64,000 nucleotides of DNA from Frigoribacterium sp. JB110 (GCF_900163665.1 NZ_FUIA01000014.1:1-64000); one strand, 5' to 3'. Numbered from the stretch's first letter, positions 9,557 through 18,729 are shown. Numbers and translations: made by a program. The notes: a model not told the origin generated them from the letters alone.

Positions 9557-10981
9557 CTACACGCCGTAGTACAGCTCGAACTCGAACGGGTGCGGGCGCT
9601 GTGCCATCGGGAGCACCTCGGCCTCGAGCTTGTACTCGATCCAGGTCTCGATGAGCTCCTCGGTGAACACGCCGCCCTCGAGCAGGAACGCGTGGTCCTC
9701 GCGGAGCGACTCGAGCACCTCGGGGAGAGTCGTCGGCACCTGCGGAATGCTCTTGGCCTCCTCCGGCGGGAGCTCGTAGAGATCCTTGTCGATCGGCTCG
9801 TGCGGCTCGATGCGGTTCTTGATGCCGTCGATGCCGGCCATCAGCTGTGCTGCGAACGCGAAGTACGGGTTGCCCGATGCGTCGGGAGCGCGGAACTCGA
9901 TGCGCTTGGCCTTCGGGTTCGAACCCGTGATCGGGATGCGGATCGCGGCTGAACGGTTGCCCGCCGAGTACACCAGGTTGATCGGCGCCTCGAAGCCTTT
10001 GACCAGACGGTGGTACGAATTGATCGTCGGGTTCGTGAACGCGAGCAGCGCGGGGGCGTGCTTCAGCAGGCCGCCGATGTACCAGCGTGCGACGTCGGAG
10101 AGCTGCGCGTAGCCCTGCTCGTCGTAGAACAGCGGCGAGCCGTCCTTCCACAGCGACTGGTGCGTGTGCATACCGGAGCCGTTGTCACCGAAGATCGGCT
10201 TCGGCATGAACGTGGCCGACTTGCCCCACTCCTCAGCGGTGTTCTTCACGATGTACTTGAACTTCAGGATGTCGTCGGCTGCGTGGACCATCGTGTCGAA
10301 CTTGTAGTTGATCTCGGCCTGGCCGCCGGTGCCCACCTCGTGGTGCGCGCGCTCGAGTTCGAGGCCTGCGTCGATCAGGCGCATCGAGATGTCGTCGCGC
10401 AGGTCGGCGTGCTTGTCGACGGGGGAGACGGGGAAGTAGCCGCCCTTGTACGGCGTCTTGTTGCCGAGGTTGCCGCCCTCTTCCTCGCGGCCGGTGTTCC
10501 AGGCGGCCTCTTCTGCGTCGACCGAGTAGAAGCTCTTGCCCTGCGAGACCTCGTAGCGCACGTCGTCGAAGACGTAGAACTCCGCCTCAGGAGCGAAGAA
10601 GGCGGTGTCGGCGATGCCGGTCGATGCGAGGTACTTCTCGGCCTTCTTGGCGACCTGGCGCGGGTCCTTCGAGTAGATCTCGCCGTTGCGCGGGTTGTAG
10701 ATGTCGAACACCATCACGAGCGTCTTGTGCTCGCGGAACGGGTCGAGGTATGCCGTGGTGACATCCGGGATGAGCTGGAGGTCGCTCTCGTCGATGCTGG
10801 CGAAGCCGCGGATCGACGATCCGTCGAACATCTGACCTGTCGTGAAGAAGTCTTCGTCGACCGTCGACGCAGGAATGTTGAAGTGCTGCTGCACACCCGG
10901 AAGATCCGTGAAACGGATGTCGAGGAACTTGACGTCCTCATCCTTGATGAACGTGAGCACCTCGGAGGAATCGTTGAACAT
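9557..10981 (-). CDS. glnA: Type I glutamine synthetase
   Basis: ATP-dependent amidation of glutamate with ammonia, the main nitrogen-assimilation enzyme of the cytoplasm; works as a dodecamer. The 474-residue product is full length and almost colinear with actinobacterial GlnA1: N-terminal beta-grasp ([16 protein letters not shown]), catalytic [12 protein letters not shown], the ATP-site [15 protein letters not shown], and NRSAAIRIP. The adenylylation tyrosine is seen in [10 protein letters not shown] (about Tyr402), so activity should be controlled by GlnE. GGAG before the ATG gives a leadered start. A GTAAC-N6-GAAAC element about 95 bp upstream suggests GlnR control. Confidence 0.98.
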   Translation of the reverse strand: MFNDSSEVLTFIKDEDVKFLDIRFTDLPGVQQHFNIPASTVDEDFFTTGQMFDGSSIRGFASIDESDLQLIPDVTTAYLDPFREHKTLVMVFDIYNPRNGEIYSKDPRQVAKKAEKYLASTGIADTAFFAPEAEFYVFDDVRYEVSQGKSFYSVDAEEAAWNTGREEEGGNLGNKTPYKGGYFPVSPVDKHADLRDDISMRLIDAGLELERAHHEVGTGGQAEINYKFDTMVHAADDILKFKYIVKNTAEEWGKSATFMPKPIFGDNGSGMHTHQSLWKDGSPLFYDEQGYAQLSDVARWYIGGLLKHAPALLAFTNPTINSYHRLVKGFEAPINLVYSAGNRSAAIRIPITGSNPKAKRIEFRAPDASGNPYFAFAAQLMAGIDGIKNRIEPHEPIDKDLYELPPEEAKSIPQVPTTLPEVLESLREDHAFLLEGGVFTEELIETWIEYKLEAEVLPMAQRPHPFEFELYYGV

Positions 10982-11073
10982 TGAGGCTCCAGAATCGCCG
11001 ATTGCGGGGGTGCCGTCCTCGCAGACGACAGTAAGAACCTAGCGATTCCACGTTGCTCTGTCATATCCTCAAT

Positions 11074-11089
11074 GTTTCGAGCTTGTTAC
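11074..11089 (-). promoter_or_regulatory. GlnR-like nitrogen-control box
   Basis: On the minus strand the sequence reads GTAAC, six bases, GAAAC, which matches the a/b half-sites of the actinomycete GlnR box. It is about 95 bp upstream of glnA and lies in the divergent region shared with the RDD gene. Another GAAAC lies further upstream but with 8-nt spacing. Confidence 0.55.
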
Positions 11090-11103
11090 GAGCAAGGGTT
11101 TCG

Positions 11104-11109
11104 TAGGCT
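11104..11109 (+). promoter_or_regulatory. Leaderless -10 element of the RDD gene
   Basis: TAGGCT followed by 6 nt and then ATG 11116, the standard actinobacterial leaderless arrangement. No convincing -35 is visible, and no Shine-Dalgarno precedes the ATG. Confidence 0.55.
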
Positions 11110-11115
11110 GTTCGG

Positions 11116-11517
11116 ATGAGCGAAGCACGTGCGGATTCCGACTACCCAGGCGAACGACTCGGACTGCCGCAGAGCGGGTCGGGGAGCATCGCCACCTTCG
11201 GGCGCCGCGTGACCGCTCTGATCATCGACCTCGCGTCCGCAGCACTGATCGGGCTGGCGTTCTTCGACTACTCGCCGCTGGCGACGAACCTCATCTTCGC
11301 GGCCATGCAGATCCTGTTCATCCCGACGATCGGCGGCAGCCCCGGTCATCGCATCATGGGCATGTACCTGGTGCGCGCAGTCGGCGGATGGACGGGAGTG
11401 TGGCGCCCCGTGATCCGCACGGCGCTGCTGTTCCTCATCATCCCCGCCGTTGTGGCCGACGACGACCACCGAGGGCTGCACGACAAAGCAGCCGGAACGA
11501 TGCTGCTGCGCCGCTGA
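11116..11517 (+). CDS. RDD family membrane protein
   Basis: A 133-residue integral membrane protein of the RDD family, of unknown transport or structural role. The Arg-Asp signature is seen as GRRVTALIIDLASAALIG, followed by helices IFAAMQILFIPTI and TALLFLIIPAVV and the typical tail DDDHRGLHDKAAGTMLL. It is divergent from glnA, a conserved neighbourhood in Microbacteriaceae. The start has no ribosome site but a -10 hexamer 6 nt upstream, so the mRNA is probably leaderless. Confidence 0.88.
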   Translation: MSEARADSDYPGERLGLPQSGSGSIATFGRRVTALIIDLASAALIGLAFFDYSPLATNLIFAAMQILFIPTIGGSPGHRIMGMYLVRAVGGWTGVWRPVIRTALLFLIIPAVVADDDHRGLHDKAAGTMLLRR

Positions 11518-11556
11518 ACCCGCGGGGAACGCGACTGCCGCGCCCTGACACGGAAG

Positions 11557-11592
11557 AGGTCCGGATGAGAGCGGGAGAGCTCATCCGGACCT
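11557..11592. terminator. Bidirectional terminator between RDD and DUF4191 genes
   Basis: AGGTCCGGATGAG (11557-11569) and its exact reverse complement (11580-11592) around a 10-nt loop, between two convergent genes. Flanking GAAG/CTTC bases extend the stem. Confidence 0.8.
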
Positions 11593-11606
11593 TCGTCTTC
11601 CTGCGG

Positions 11607-12314
11607 TCACCTGGGGCGCGGCGCGCGTGCCTTCAGCGGGTCGACACCCTTGGGGATGGGCAGCGAGCTCAGCGACTGCGACAGCGACTCGAGGCGTGAG
11701 ACGACGGCGTTCAACGTGGCCTTGTCGATCTTCTTCGGCAGCGCCTTGATCTGCTTGGCGAGGTGCTTGATCTCGATCTCGTCCTCGCCGTGGCCGATGT
11801 AGAACGTGTGCACCGGCACGCCGGCGGCGGCGCGCTTGGCCTTCATGTTCTCATCGCGCATCAGCTTCTTGAGACGGCCGCGTGCTCCCTCGCCGACCAG
11901 CACGATACCGCCGCGGCCCACAGCGCGGTACACGGCCTCCTGGGTCTTGGGGTTGACGCCGACGGGCATCTCGTCGGCGCGCCAGCTGCGGCCGAGCATG
12001 TTCGACACGACGTGCCCAGCTGCACCCGGTGTGCCGTCGATGCGGCGGTACATGACGGTCGTCGCGAGCCGGTTCATCAGCAGCATCGCGGCGATCAGAC
12101 CCAGCATCACGCCGAACAGCGGCCACATGACGAAGCCGAGAACAGTCGGCTGGAAGAGGAACGCGAGCAGCACGCCGATTCCGGCACCCACGACCAGCGC
12201 GCCGATCTGGGCATACGGCAACCAGGGGTAGTCCTTCCGCGTGAAGGAGATGAGGTCCTTGATCTGCGAGAAGAAGCCTGGACGCTTCTCCGCTTTGCTG
12301 CCGCGTTCTGCCAT
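11607..12314 (-). CDS. DUF4191 membrane protein
   Basis: A 235-residue protein of the actinobacterial DUF4191 family, function unknown. The N-terminus is charged (ERGSKAEKRPGFFSQIKDL). Two adjacent transmembrane helices (about residues 35-80: YAQIGALVVGAGIGVLLAF and FVMWPLFGVMLGLIAAMLL) are followed by a conserved cytoplasmic domain (RRIDGTPGAAGHVVSNML, GRGGIVLVGEGARGRLKKL). ATG 12314 is chosen because TAAACT lies 7 nt upstream (leaderless) and because it begins the family's conserved region; upstream in-frame codons are non-conserved. In other actinobacteria the family sits near lipoate/2-oxoacid dehydrogenase genes, as here (sucB, lpdA). Confidence 0.88.
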   Translation of the reverse strand: MAERGSKAEKRPGFFSQIKDLISFTRKDYPWLPYAQIGALVVGAGIGVLLAFLFQPTVLGFVMWPLFGVMLGLIAAMLLMNRLATTVMYRRIDGTPGAAGHVVSNMLGRSWRADEMPVGVNPKTQEAVYRAVGRGGIVLVGEGARGRLKKLMRDENMKAKRAAAGVPVHTFYIGHGEDEIEIKHLAKQIKALPKKIDKATLNAVVSRLESLSQSLSSLPIPKGVDPLKARAPRPR

Positions 12315-12321
12315 GTCTTCC

Positions 12322-12327
12322 AGTTTA
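12322..12327 (-). promoter_or_regulatory. Leaderless -10 element of the DUF4191 gene
   Basis: On the minus strand TAAACT, 7 nt, ATG 12314. There is no Shine-Dalgarno between the hexamer and the start. Confidence 0.55.
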
Positions 12328-12422
12328 CGTCGCTTCCTCCACAGGCGCGGAATCGAGCGTTCTCCGTCCACATTCGCCGACGAGGTGTTCCGCATCGTGC
12401 GCGCAGCACCGAATGTGGAGAT

Positions 12423-13838
12423 ATGGACGCAGGACGGCACGAAGCGACTCGGGATCGGCGATCTCCCGAGTCTCCGTTGGTTGGCGCGTACGGGGTGATC
12501 CGGGCGATCGAGGCTTCGGAAGGGCCGGTTCGCGGGGTGCTGGCACGGGGGCCGGACGGGCCCGTGGCACTGATGGACGCCGATCAATTGGACGGGTGGC
12601 CTGGATGGGTGCTGCGAGGGCAGCATGTGTTCGCACCGATCGACGTCGTGCGCCGCCGCGACGGTCATGACGTCGTGTTGCCGTGGTGCCCGCATCGTGT
12701 CGCGGAGGACTGGGCAGCGCGGCGCCTGACAGGAGGGCAGGCGGTCACCCTCGCTGTGAGCCTGCTGCGAGGTGCGGCCGAGGCGCGGCGGGGTCAGAGA
12801 GGTGCCTCTCAGGGGCCGGTAGGTCGTTGGTGGGCGGACGTCGACGGCCGACCGCTGTTCGTGGCGTCGCTGCCCGGCGACAGCCGGTCGGCGCGGGGAG
12901 CGGCCGACGGTGCTGCGGCTGTGCTGCGCGTTGTGGCCGAGAACACAGCGGACCGAGTCGTGCATCGCCTGCTTGATCGTGCCGTAGCCGCCTTCGACGA
13001 TCCCGCCCGGCTCGAAGGTGACGTGCGGGAGCTCGAGGCTGATCTGTTCGATGCGTGCGCCCCGCAGCCGCTGAGCTTCGACGCTGACACCGACGACGAC
13101 GCGGCCGCTGCGCCTACCGCAGGCGACGTGCGCTCGGCGAGCAGGGAGTGGACGGTCGACCCGAGGGTGCTGGCCGAGAGCCTCTGGAACGGGAGGATCG
13201 CAGAAGCGGTCGCCGATGTGCTCGCCCAGGCGAAGGATGCGGCGGCGCGAGCGCTCCGCGGTCGTCGCGCCGCGTATCTCGCGGGCGGCGCCGCCGCAGT
13301 CGCCGTCGTCCTCGCCGGCGTGCTGTGGCCACAGGGAGAACCGCCCGCGGCGGCGGATGAGGGAGCCGTCCGTGCCGAGTCCGGCGCGGACGGCGACGGG
13401 CCGAAAGACCAGGAGCGCGGAGAACAGGCTGAGGACGGGGACGACGATGCGGCCCCTCAGGAGGATCAGCACTCAGGTGACGACGCCCAGCGCGACGAGA
13501 ACAGGAACGAGACGGACGAGCCCCTGGCAGGAAGCGAGGACGAGATCGTCGTGGAGGTGCAGGCGATGCCGGTCGACGCCGCAGCCAGTCTGCTGCGTCG
13601 CGCGTCCGACTGTGCGGAAGCCGGAGACGCGACGTGCGAGGGCACGATCGAACCGGGCTCGAACCTGACGGCGGACGGTGCGCCGTGGCACGAACTGGCG
13701 GAAGCGCCGATAGCGCTCGTCGATGACTACGGCGGAGCGGCACTCGTGCGGGCCGAGTCCGACGCCGATGCGCACTACCTGAGTCTCGCGCTGCACGACG
13801 GACACTGGAGGCTGCGCGACGTGTACGCGGCCGGATGA
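12423..13838 (+). CDS. Unidentified single-pass membrane protein
   Basis: Not recognised. The likely start is ATG 12423 (GGAG four bases upstream), giving 471 residues; earlier in-frame codons run antisense to DUF4191 and are discarded. Residues 1-280 form a cytoplasmic, Ala/Arg-rich domain with no motif I can name (VRGVLARGPDGPVALMDAD, WVLRGQHVFAPIDVV). One transmembrane helix (AGGAAAVAVVLAGVLW, about 295-315) leads to an acidic, disordered extracytoplasmic linker (EQAEDGDDDAAPQEDQ) and a small C-terminal domain ending LSLALHDGHWRLRDVYAAG. The layout, regulatory-looking domain inside and sensor-like domain outside, resembles signalling or secretion-associated proteins, but that is only architecture. 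Confidence 0.75.
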   Translation: MDAGRHEATRDRRSPESPLVGAYGVIRAIEASEGPVRGVLARGPDGPVALMDADQLDGWPGWVLRGQHVFAPIDVVRRRDGHDVVLPWCPHRVAEDWAARRLTGGQAVTLAVSLLRGAAEARRGQRGASQGPVGRWWADVDGRPLFVASLPGDSRSARGAADGAAAVLRVVAENTADRVVHRLLDRAVAAFDDPARLEGDVRELEADLFDACAPQPLSFDADTDDDAAAAPTAGDVRSASREWTVDPRVLAESLWNGRIAEAVADVLAQAKDAAARALRGRRAAYLAGGAAAVAVVLAGVLWPQGEPPAAADEGAVRAESGADGDGPKDQERGEQAEDGDDDAAPQEDQHSGDDAQRDENRNETDEPLAGSEDEIVVEVQAMPVDAAASLLRRASDCAEAGDATCEGTIEPGSNLTADGAPWHELAEAPIALVDDYGGAALVRAESDADAHYLSLALHDGHWRLRDVYAAG

Positions 13839-13840
13839 CG

Positions 13841-13880
13841 CGCGAGGGCGGGAGGACCGTTCGGTCCTCCCGCCCTCGCG
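13841..13880. terminator. Bidirectional terminator, perfect 19-bp stem
   Basis: 13841-13859 and 13862-13880 are exact reverse complements (CGCGAGGGCGGGAGGACCG on the left arm) separated by 2 nt. It separates the convergent orphan membrane-protein gene and sucB. Confidence 0.85.
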
Positions 13881-13891
13881 GTCGTACGGTG

Positions 13892-15625
13892 TCAGATGCC
13901 GAGGTCGGCAGTGAACTCCGCTGCCTCCAGCCGAGCCTTCATCGCGGAGAGGAAACGTGCCGCGTCCGCGCCGTCGATCGTGCGGTGGTCGTAGGAGAGC
14001 GCCAGGTACACGTACGACCTGATGCCGATGGCCTCGCCGGCGTCCGTGGACACGACGCCCGGGCGCTTGTAGACGATGCCGGTGCCGAGGATCGCCGACT
14101 GCGGCAGGAACACGACGGGCGTGTCGAACAGCGCGCCGCGCGAACCGGTGTTGGTCAGCGTGAAGGTGCCGCCGGCGAGCTCGTCGGGCTTCAGCTTGTT
14201 GTTGCGCGTGCGGGCCGCGAGGTCGGCGATGTCGCCCGCGATCTGTGCGAGGTTCTTGTCACCGGCGTCGCGCACGACCGGGGTGAGCAGACCGCGCTCC
14301 GTGTCGACGGCGATGGAGAGGTTCTCGCTTGCGGGGTACACGATGTTCTCGCCGTCGAGCGTCGAGTTGATGATCGGGTACGCCTTGAGCGCCTCGGCAG
14401 CCGCGAGAGCGAAGAACGGCATGAACGAGAGCTTGTTGCCGGTCTTCGCGAGGAACTCGTCCTTGACGCCGGAGCGGAGTGCGGCGACAGCGGTCACATC
14501 GACCTCGACGACCGTCGTCAGCTGCGCCGTGGAGGTCATGGACTCGACGGCGCGCTTCGCGAGCACCTTGCGCAGGCGCGTCATCGGCTGAGTCGTGCCG
14601 CGCAGCGGTGAGGCCTCGAGCTTCGCCGCGGCCGGTGCCGCAGCGGATGCGGCCGGAGCGGATGTCGCCTTGAGCACGTCCTCCTTGCGGATGCGTCCGC
14701 CCACGCCCGAGCCCTGAACGGTCGTCAGATCGACGCCCTGTTGGGCGGCGAGTCGGCGGACCAGAGGCGTGACGTAGACCTTGTCGTTCGCCGACGGAGC
14801 AGACGGGGCGGGCGTGGTCGCCGCAGGGGCAGAGGCCTCGGCTGCGGGAGCAGGTGCGGCAGGGGACTCGGCTACAGGGGCAGGTGCCTCCGCAGCGGGA
14901 GCTTCGGCGGCAGGTGCAGGGGCCTCGGCTGCGGGGGCGGGGGCCTCGGCCGCGGGAGCTTCGGCGGCAGGCGCAGGCGCCTCAGCTGCGGGGGCCTCAG
15001 CAGCCGCCGGGGCGCCGGAGCCGACGCGAGCGAGAACGGAACCGACCTCGACCGTGTCGTCTTCGCCGGCGAGGAGCTCGAGAACGGTCCCGGCGACAGG
15101 CGAGGGGACCTCGGTGTCGACCTTGTCGGTGGAGATCTCGAGGAGGGGCTCGTCGACGTCGACGGCGTCGCCGACGTTCTTCAGCCAGCGGGTGATGGTG
15201 CCCTCCGTGACGGACTCGCCGAGTTCCGGGAGCACGACGTCGGTCGCATCGCCGGATGCCGCGGGAGTCTCAGCTGCAGGTGCCGGAGCTTCAGCCGCAG
15301 GTGCCGGAGCCTCTTCGGCCGGAGCCTCGGCTGCCGGTGCCTCCGCCGTCTCGGCCGCGGGCGCTGCCGGCTCCGCAGGAGCGTCGCTGCCGTCGCCGAT
15401 CTTCGCCAGTACGGCGCCGACCTCGACGGTGTCGTCCTCGCCGAACAGGAGTTCCTCGATGACGCCGGTCACAGGCGAGGGCACCTCGGTGTCCACCTTG
15501 TCGGTCGAGACCTCGAGCAGGGCCTCGTCCTCCTGCACCGTATCGCCGACATTCTTCAGCCAGCGGGTGATGGTGCCCTCAGTGACGCTCTCGCCGAGAG
15601 CGGGGAGGACTACAGAAGTGCTCAT
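13892..15625 (-). CDS. sucB: 2-oxoglutarate dehydrogenase-type E2, dihydrolipoamide acyltransferase
   Basis: E2 core of a 2-oxoacid dehydrogenase complex, moving the acyl group from lipoate to CoA. In the 577-residue product I see two lipoyl domains (modified lysines about Lys43 and Lys168, both in STDKVDTEVPSP). They are joined by Ala/Pro/Glu-rich swinging linkers. A peripheral subunit-binding domain follows (YVTPLVRRLAAQQGVDL to RIRKEDVLK, about 284-320), then the catalytic domain ending SYDHRTIDGADAARF, with the active His547 and Asp551. AAGGAGA precedes the ATG. It is immediately upstream of lpdA (E3) on the same strand. In many actinobacteria one E2 of this type serves both pyruvate and 2-oxoglutarate complexes, so the substrate is not certain; E1 is not in the window. 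Confidence 0.93.
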   Translation of the reverse strand: MSTSVVLPALGESVTEGTITRWLKNVGDTVQEDEALLEVSTDKVDTEVPSPVTGVIEELLFGEDDTVEVGAVLAKIGDGSDAPAEPAAPAAETAEAPAAEAPAEEAPAPAAEAPAPAAETPAASGDATDVVLPELGESVTEGTITRWLKNVGDAVDVDEPLLEISTDKVDTEVPSPVAGTVLELLAGEDDTVEVGSVLARVGSGAPAAAEAPAAEAPAPAAEAPAAEAPAPAAEAPAPAAEAPAAEAPAPVAESPAAPAPAAEASAPAATTPAPSAPSANDKVYVTPLVRRLAAQQGVDLTTVQGSGVGGRIRKEDVLKATSAPAASAAAPAAAKLEASPLRGTTQPMTRLRKVLAKRAVESMTSTAQLTTVVEVDVTAVAALRSGVKDEFLAKTGNKLSFMPFFALAAAEALKAYPIINSTLDGENIVYPASENLSIAVDTERGLLTPVVRDAGDKNLAQIAGDIADLAARTRNNKLKPDELAGGTFTLTNTGSRGALFDTPVVFLPQSAILGTGIVYKRPGVVSTDAGEAIGIRSYVYLALSYDHRTIDGADAARFLSAMKARLEAAEFTADLGI

Positions 15626-15722
15626 GTCGAAGTCTCCTTCGTAAAAGTCGATGACGTGTCTAGCTTAGATCCCCATGCCCGTTGCGGCGAACGCGAAGCG
15701 GGGCAGGGGAGTGGGAAATCGG

Positions 15723-17093
15723 TCAGAGTGAATGCAGGGGCTTCCCGGCGAGCGCCAGGAACGCCTCGCCGAGCGCCTCGCTCTGCGTCGGATGGGCGTG
15801 CACAAGAGGGGCGAGATCCTCCGGATGAGCGTCCCACGCCACGGCGAGCTGCCCCTCCGTGATCAGTTCGCCCACGCGGTCCCCGATCAGATGAACGCCG
15901 ACGACGGGCCCGTCGACACGGCGCACGACCTTCACGAAACCGCCCGTGCCGATGATCCCGCTTCGTGCGTTGCCTGCGAGGTCGAAGCGGTTCGTCGCGA
16001 TGCCGTCCGCGCCGAACTCGGCAGCCGCCTCCGCCTCGGTCACCCCGACCGAGGCGACCTCCGGATGCGAGTACGTGACGCGGGGGATGTGGCGGTCGTC
16101 GATCGGTGTGACGGACTCGCCCGCGATCGCCTCGGCCGCGAGGATGCCCTGCTGGAATCCGCGGTGGGCGAGCTGCGGGCCTCGCGTCACGTCGCCGACG
16201 GCCCAGACATTCTGCACGGACGTGCGGCAGTGCTCGTCGACCACGACGTGCCCGCCGTCGAGGGCGACGCCCGCCTCATCCAAGCCGAATCCGGATGTCA
16301 CAGGTCCCCGCCCGACCGCCACGAGCAGGACGTCGGCCTCGAGCGTCTCGTCACCGAGGTGCACGGCGACGCCGTTCTCGGTCTCCTCGGCTCCGGACAC
16401 GGTCGTCGCAAGCCTGGAGACGATCCCGCGTTTGCGGAAGGCACGCTCGAGCGCTGTGCTGACCGCCTCGTCCTCGCTCGGGACGAGCCGGTCGAGACCC
16501 TCGACGATCGTGACCTCGGCGCCGAGCGAACGCCATGCGCTGGCGAACTCGACCCCGATCACGCCGCCGCCGAGCACGATCGCCCGGTCGGGCACGGTCT
16601 CCAGCGCGAGTGCGCCCTCACTGGTCACAATGCGGTCGCCGAGCTCGATGCCCGGTACGAGCCTGCTGTGGGACCCGGTCGCGACCACGACGTCGCCGCC
16701 GCGGTACGCATCCTCGCCGACCTGCACCGAGCCGTCAGCCAGCAGCGTCCCGAAGCCGTCGACGACGGTGATCCCGCGTGCCTTGATCAGGCCGACCAGG
16801 CCGCGGTGCTTGCCCGCAACGATGCCCTCTCGGAATTCCCGCATCGCTCCTGCGTCGATCCCTGACAGCTCTGCCCGCACGCCGGAGGACGCGGCGCTGC
16901 GAACGACGTCGGCGACTTCTGCCGAGTGCAGCAGAGCCTTCGTCGGCACGCATCCGCGATGCAGGCAGGTGCCGCCGAGCCGGTCGCCCTCGATCAGTGC
17001 GACCGTCTTTCCGAGCTCGGCGGAACGCAGGGCGGTGGCGTAGCCTCCCGACCCGCCGCCGAGAACGACGACGTCGAATGCGTGCTCTGTCAC
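15723..17093 (-). CDS. lpdA: Dihydrolipoyl dehydrogenase (E3)
   Basis: FAD- and NAD-dependent reoxidation of dihydrolipoamide on E2. The GTG start at 17093, with AGGAAGAGGGA upstream, gives a normal 456-residue E3. FAD-binding LGGGSGGYATALRSAELG is followed by the redox disulfide GGTCLHRGCVPTK (Cys43, Cys48), the NAD-binding VLGGGVIGVEFASAWRSLG, a second FAD motif VWAVGDVTRGPQLAHRG, and the C-terminal catalytic dyad in VHAHPTQSEALGE. It lies between pepA and sucB, all transcribed leftwards; 97 bp separate it from sucB, which could therefore have its own promoter. Confidence 0.96.
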   Translation of the reverse strand: MTEHAFDVVVLGGGSGGYATALRSAELGKTVALIEGDRLGGTCLHRGCVPTKALLHSAEVADVVRSAASSGVRAELSGIDAGAMREFREGIVAGKHRGLVGLIKARGITVVDGFGTLLADGSVQVGEDAYRGGDVVVATGSHSRLVPGIELGDRIVTSEGALALETVPDRAIVLGGGVIGVEFASAWRSLGAEVTIVEGLDRLVPSEDEAVSTALERAFRKRGIVSRLATTVSGAEETENGVAVHLGDETLEADVLLVAVGRGPVTSGFGLDEAGVALDGGHVVVDEHCRTSVQNVWAVGDVTRGPQLAHRGFQQGILAAEAIAGESVTPIDDRHIPRVTYSHPEVASVGVTEAEAAAEFGADGIATNRFDLAGNARSGIIGTGGFVKVVRRVDGPVVGVHLIGDRVGELITEGQLAVAWDAHPEDLAPLVHAHPTQSEALGEAFLALAGKPLHSL

Positions 17094-17137
17094 GAGTTCC
17101 CTCTTCCTGATCGGCTGCTCACCGGACACGCCCTCGT

Positions 17138-18619
17138 TCAGGCGACCCGGCCGCCGGCGGCGACGAAGTCGATCAGGGCGCGCGTCGAGGCGCCTGTCGG
17201 ACCCTTGCCTGTGAAGCCGTACGAACCGGATGCGCTCATCGCCGAGCCCGCGATGTCGAGATGCAGCCACGGGATGCGCGGCGCGTCGGATTCGCCTGCG
17301 CCGTTGCCGACGAAGCGGCGCAGGAACAGTCCGGCGAAGAGAGACCCGGCGGCGCGACTGCCGACGTTCGCGTTCTGCATGTCGGCGACGCGCGAGTCCA
17401 GCTCCTCCTCGATGTAGTCGGGGAGCGGCAGCGCCCAGGCGAGTTCGCCGGTGCGGCCGGCTGACTGCAGGAATGCGTCGACCGGTTCGGCGTCGCCCAT
17501 GATGCCCGTGAAGCGTGTGCCGAGGGCCACCAGCATGGCTCCGGTGAGCGTTGCGACGTCGACGACGACGTCCGGTGTCTCCCTCGTCGCCGCGACAAGG
17601 CCGTCGGCGAGGACGAGGCGCCCCTCGGCATCGGTATTGGTCACCTCGACGGTGGTGCCGTCGGCCATGGTGAGCACGTCGCCGGGGCGCGTGGCCCGGC
17701 CTGACGGCATGTTCTCGGCGATGCACATCCATGCGGTCACGCGCACAGGCAGCTCCAACTGCGCAGCCGCGCGCACGACGGCGAGCACCTCGGCGGCACC
17801 CGTCATGTCCTCCTGCATGCCCACCATCGATGCGGCCGGCTTCAGCGAGAGCCCTCCGGTGTCGAACGTGATGCCTTTGCCGACGAGTGCGACGTGGCGA
17901 TCTGCGCCAGCCGGTGCGTAGTCGAGGCGCACCAGTCGCGGCGGGTTGTCCGAACCGCGGCCGACGCCCAGGATGCCGCCGAAGCCGCCGGTCGCCAGAG
18001 CTTCCTCGTCCCACACCGTCGCGGTGATGGGCAGGTCGGCAGTGTGCGTCTCAGCCGCTTCGGCCAGCTGGGCGGGAGTCTGGTCGGCCGCTGGTGTGGA
18101 GACGAGATCCTTCACGAGCGTGACGGCCTCGCCGTAGGCGCGCGCCTGCGCGAGGTCGGCGTCGTCGACGTGAGCCGGAGCATGCAGCAGGATCGATGAG
18201 GCGTGAGGTGAGGCAGTGGCCGCGTTGCGGCCGCTCTTGTACGCGGTGAAGTCGTAGGAGCCGAGCAGCGCGCCCTCGGCGGCACCGCGCCATGCGTCGT
18301 CGGAATCGGCGGCGACTGCGACGGCGATCCGGTCGAATCCGGTCAGCTGTCGTGCGCCTGCGCCGACCGCGTCGCGCACGATGTCGACGGTGACGTCCGG
18401 GCCGAGGCCGACGACGGCGAGAGGCTTGTCGGTGACGGCCGGGGCATGGACTCTGGCGTACGCGCCCTTCGAGCCGGTGAAGCCGATCGCATCGAGCGCT
18501 GGTCGGAGTTCGTCGAGCTCGTCGCCGGCGTCCTTCAGAGAGGGAACGGCGAGGATCAGGGCGTCCGCTTCGTGGGCGGAGAAGGGCACGTGGGTGACCG
18601 CGATTTCGGGAAGAGCCAT
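17138..18619 (-). CDS. pepA: Leucyl aminopeptidase, M17 family
   Basis: Cytosolic dimetal aminopeptidase that removes N-terminal residues during peptide turnover. It has 493 residues, as usual for M17. The catalytic C-terminal domain shows VGKGITFDTGGLSLKP (metal ligands Lys248, Asp253) and the family signature NTDAEGRLVLADG (328-340; Asp330, Glu332, Arg334). The N-terminal macro-like domain is present but diverged. The start lacks a ribosome site; TAGGAT 6 nt before the ATG points to a leaderless mRNA, divergent from the PAC2 gene 110 bp away. Confidence 0.96.
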   Translation of the reverse strand: MALPEIAVTHVPFSAHEADALILAVPSLKDAGDELDELRPALDAIGFTGSKGAYARVHAPAVTDKPLAVVGLGPDVTVDIVRDAVGAGARQLTGFDRIAVAVAADSDDAWRGAAEGALLGSYDFTAYKSGRNAATASPHASSILLHAPAHVDDADLAQARAYGEAVTLVKDLVSTPAADQTPAQLAEAAETHTADLPITATVWDEEALATGGFGGILGVGRGSDNPPRLVRLDYAPAGADRHVALVGKGITFDTGGLSLKPAASMVGMQEDMTGAAEVLAVVRAAAQLELPVRVTAWMCIAENMPSGRATRPGDVLTMADGTTVEVTNTDAEGRLVLADGLVAATRETPDVVVDVATLTGAMLVALGTRFTGIMGDAEPVDAFLQSAGRTGELAWALPLPDYIEEELDSRVADMQNANVGSRAAGSLFAGLFLRRFVGNGAGESDAPRIPWLHLDIAGSAMSASGSYGFTGKGPTGASTRALIDFVAAGGRVA

Positions 18620-18625
18620 GCGTCC

Positions 18626-18631
18626 ATCCTA
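18626..18631 (-). promoter_or_regulatory. Leaderless -10 element of pepA
   Basis: Minus strand TAGGAT, 6 nt, ATG 18619. Confidence 0.55.
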
Positions 18632-18717
18632 TGGACCGCGGGCTTGTCCGGGGTGAGCAACGTGTTCACCGTCGGCGTATCTGCGATGAGCGAGGCCTCA
18701 GTGTCGGCGGGGCCTCG

Positions 18718-18723
18718 TACCAT
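18718..18723 (+). promoter_or_regulatory. Leaderless -10 element of the PAC2 gene
   Basis: TACCAT, then GGAGGT, then ATG 18730. The GGAGG is too close (1 nt) to act as a normal ribosome site, so the leaderless reading explains the start better. Confidence 0.5.
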
Positions 18724-18729
18724 GGAGGT

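Noticed and set aside
11763..12422. Long N-terminal extension of the orphan membrane-protein gene
   Set aside because: That part is antisense to DUF4191 and has no protein character; ATG 12423 with GGAG is the better start.
14830..15400. Repeat-rich DNA suspected as CRISPR or minisatellite
   Set aside because: It encodes the Ala/Pro/Glu linkers of sucB; units are irregular and in frame, with no spacers.
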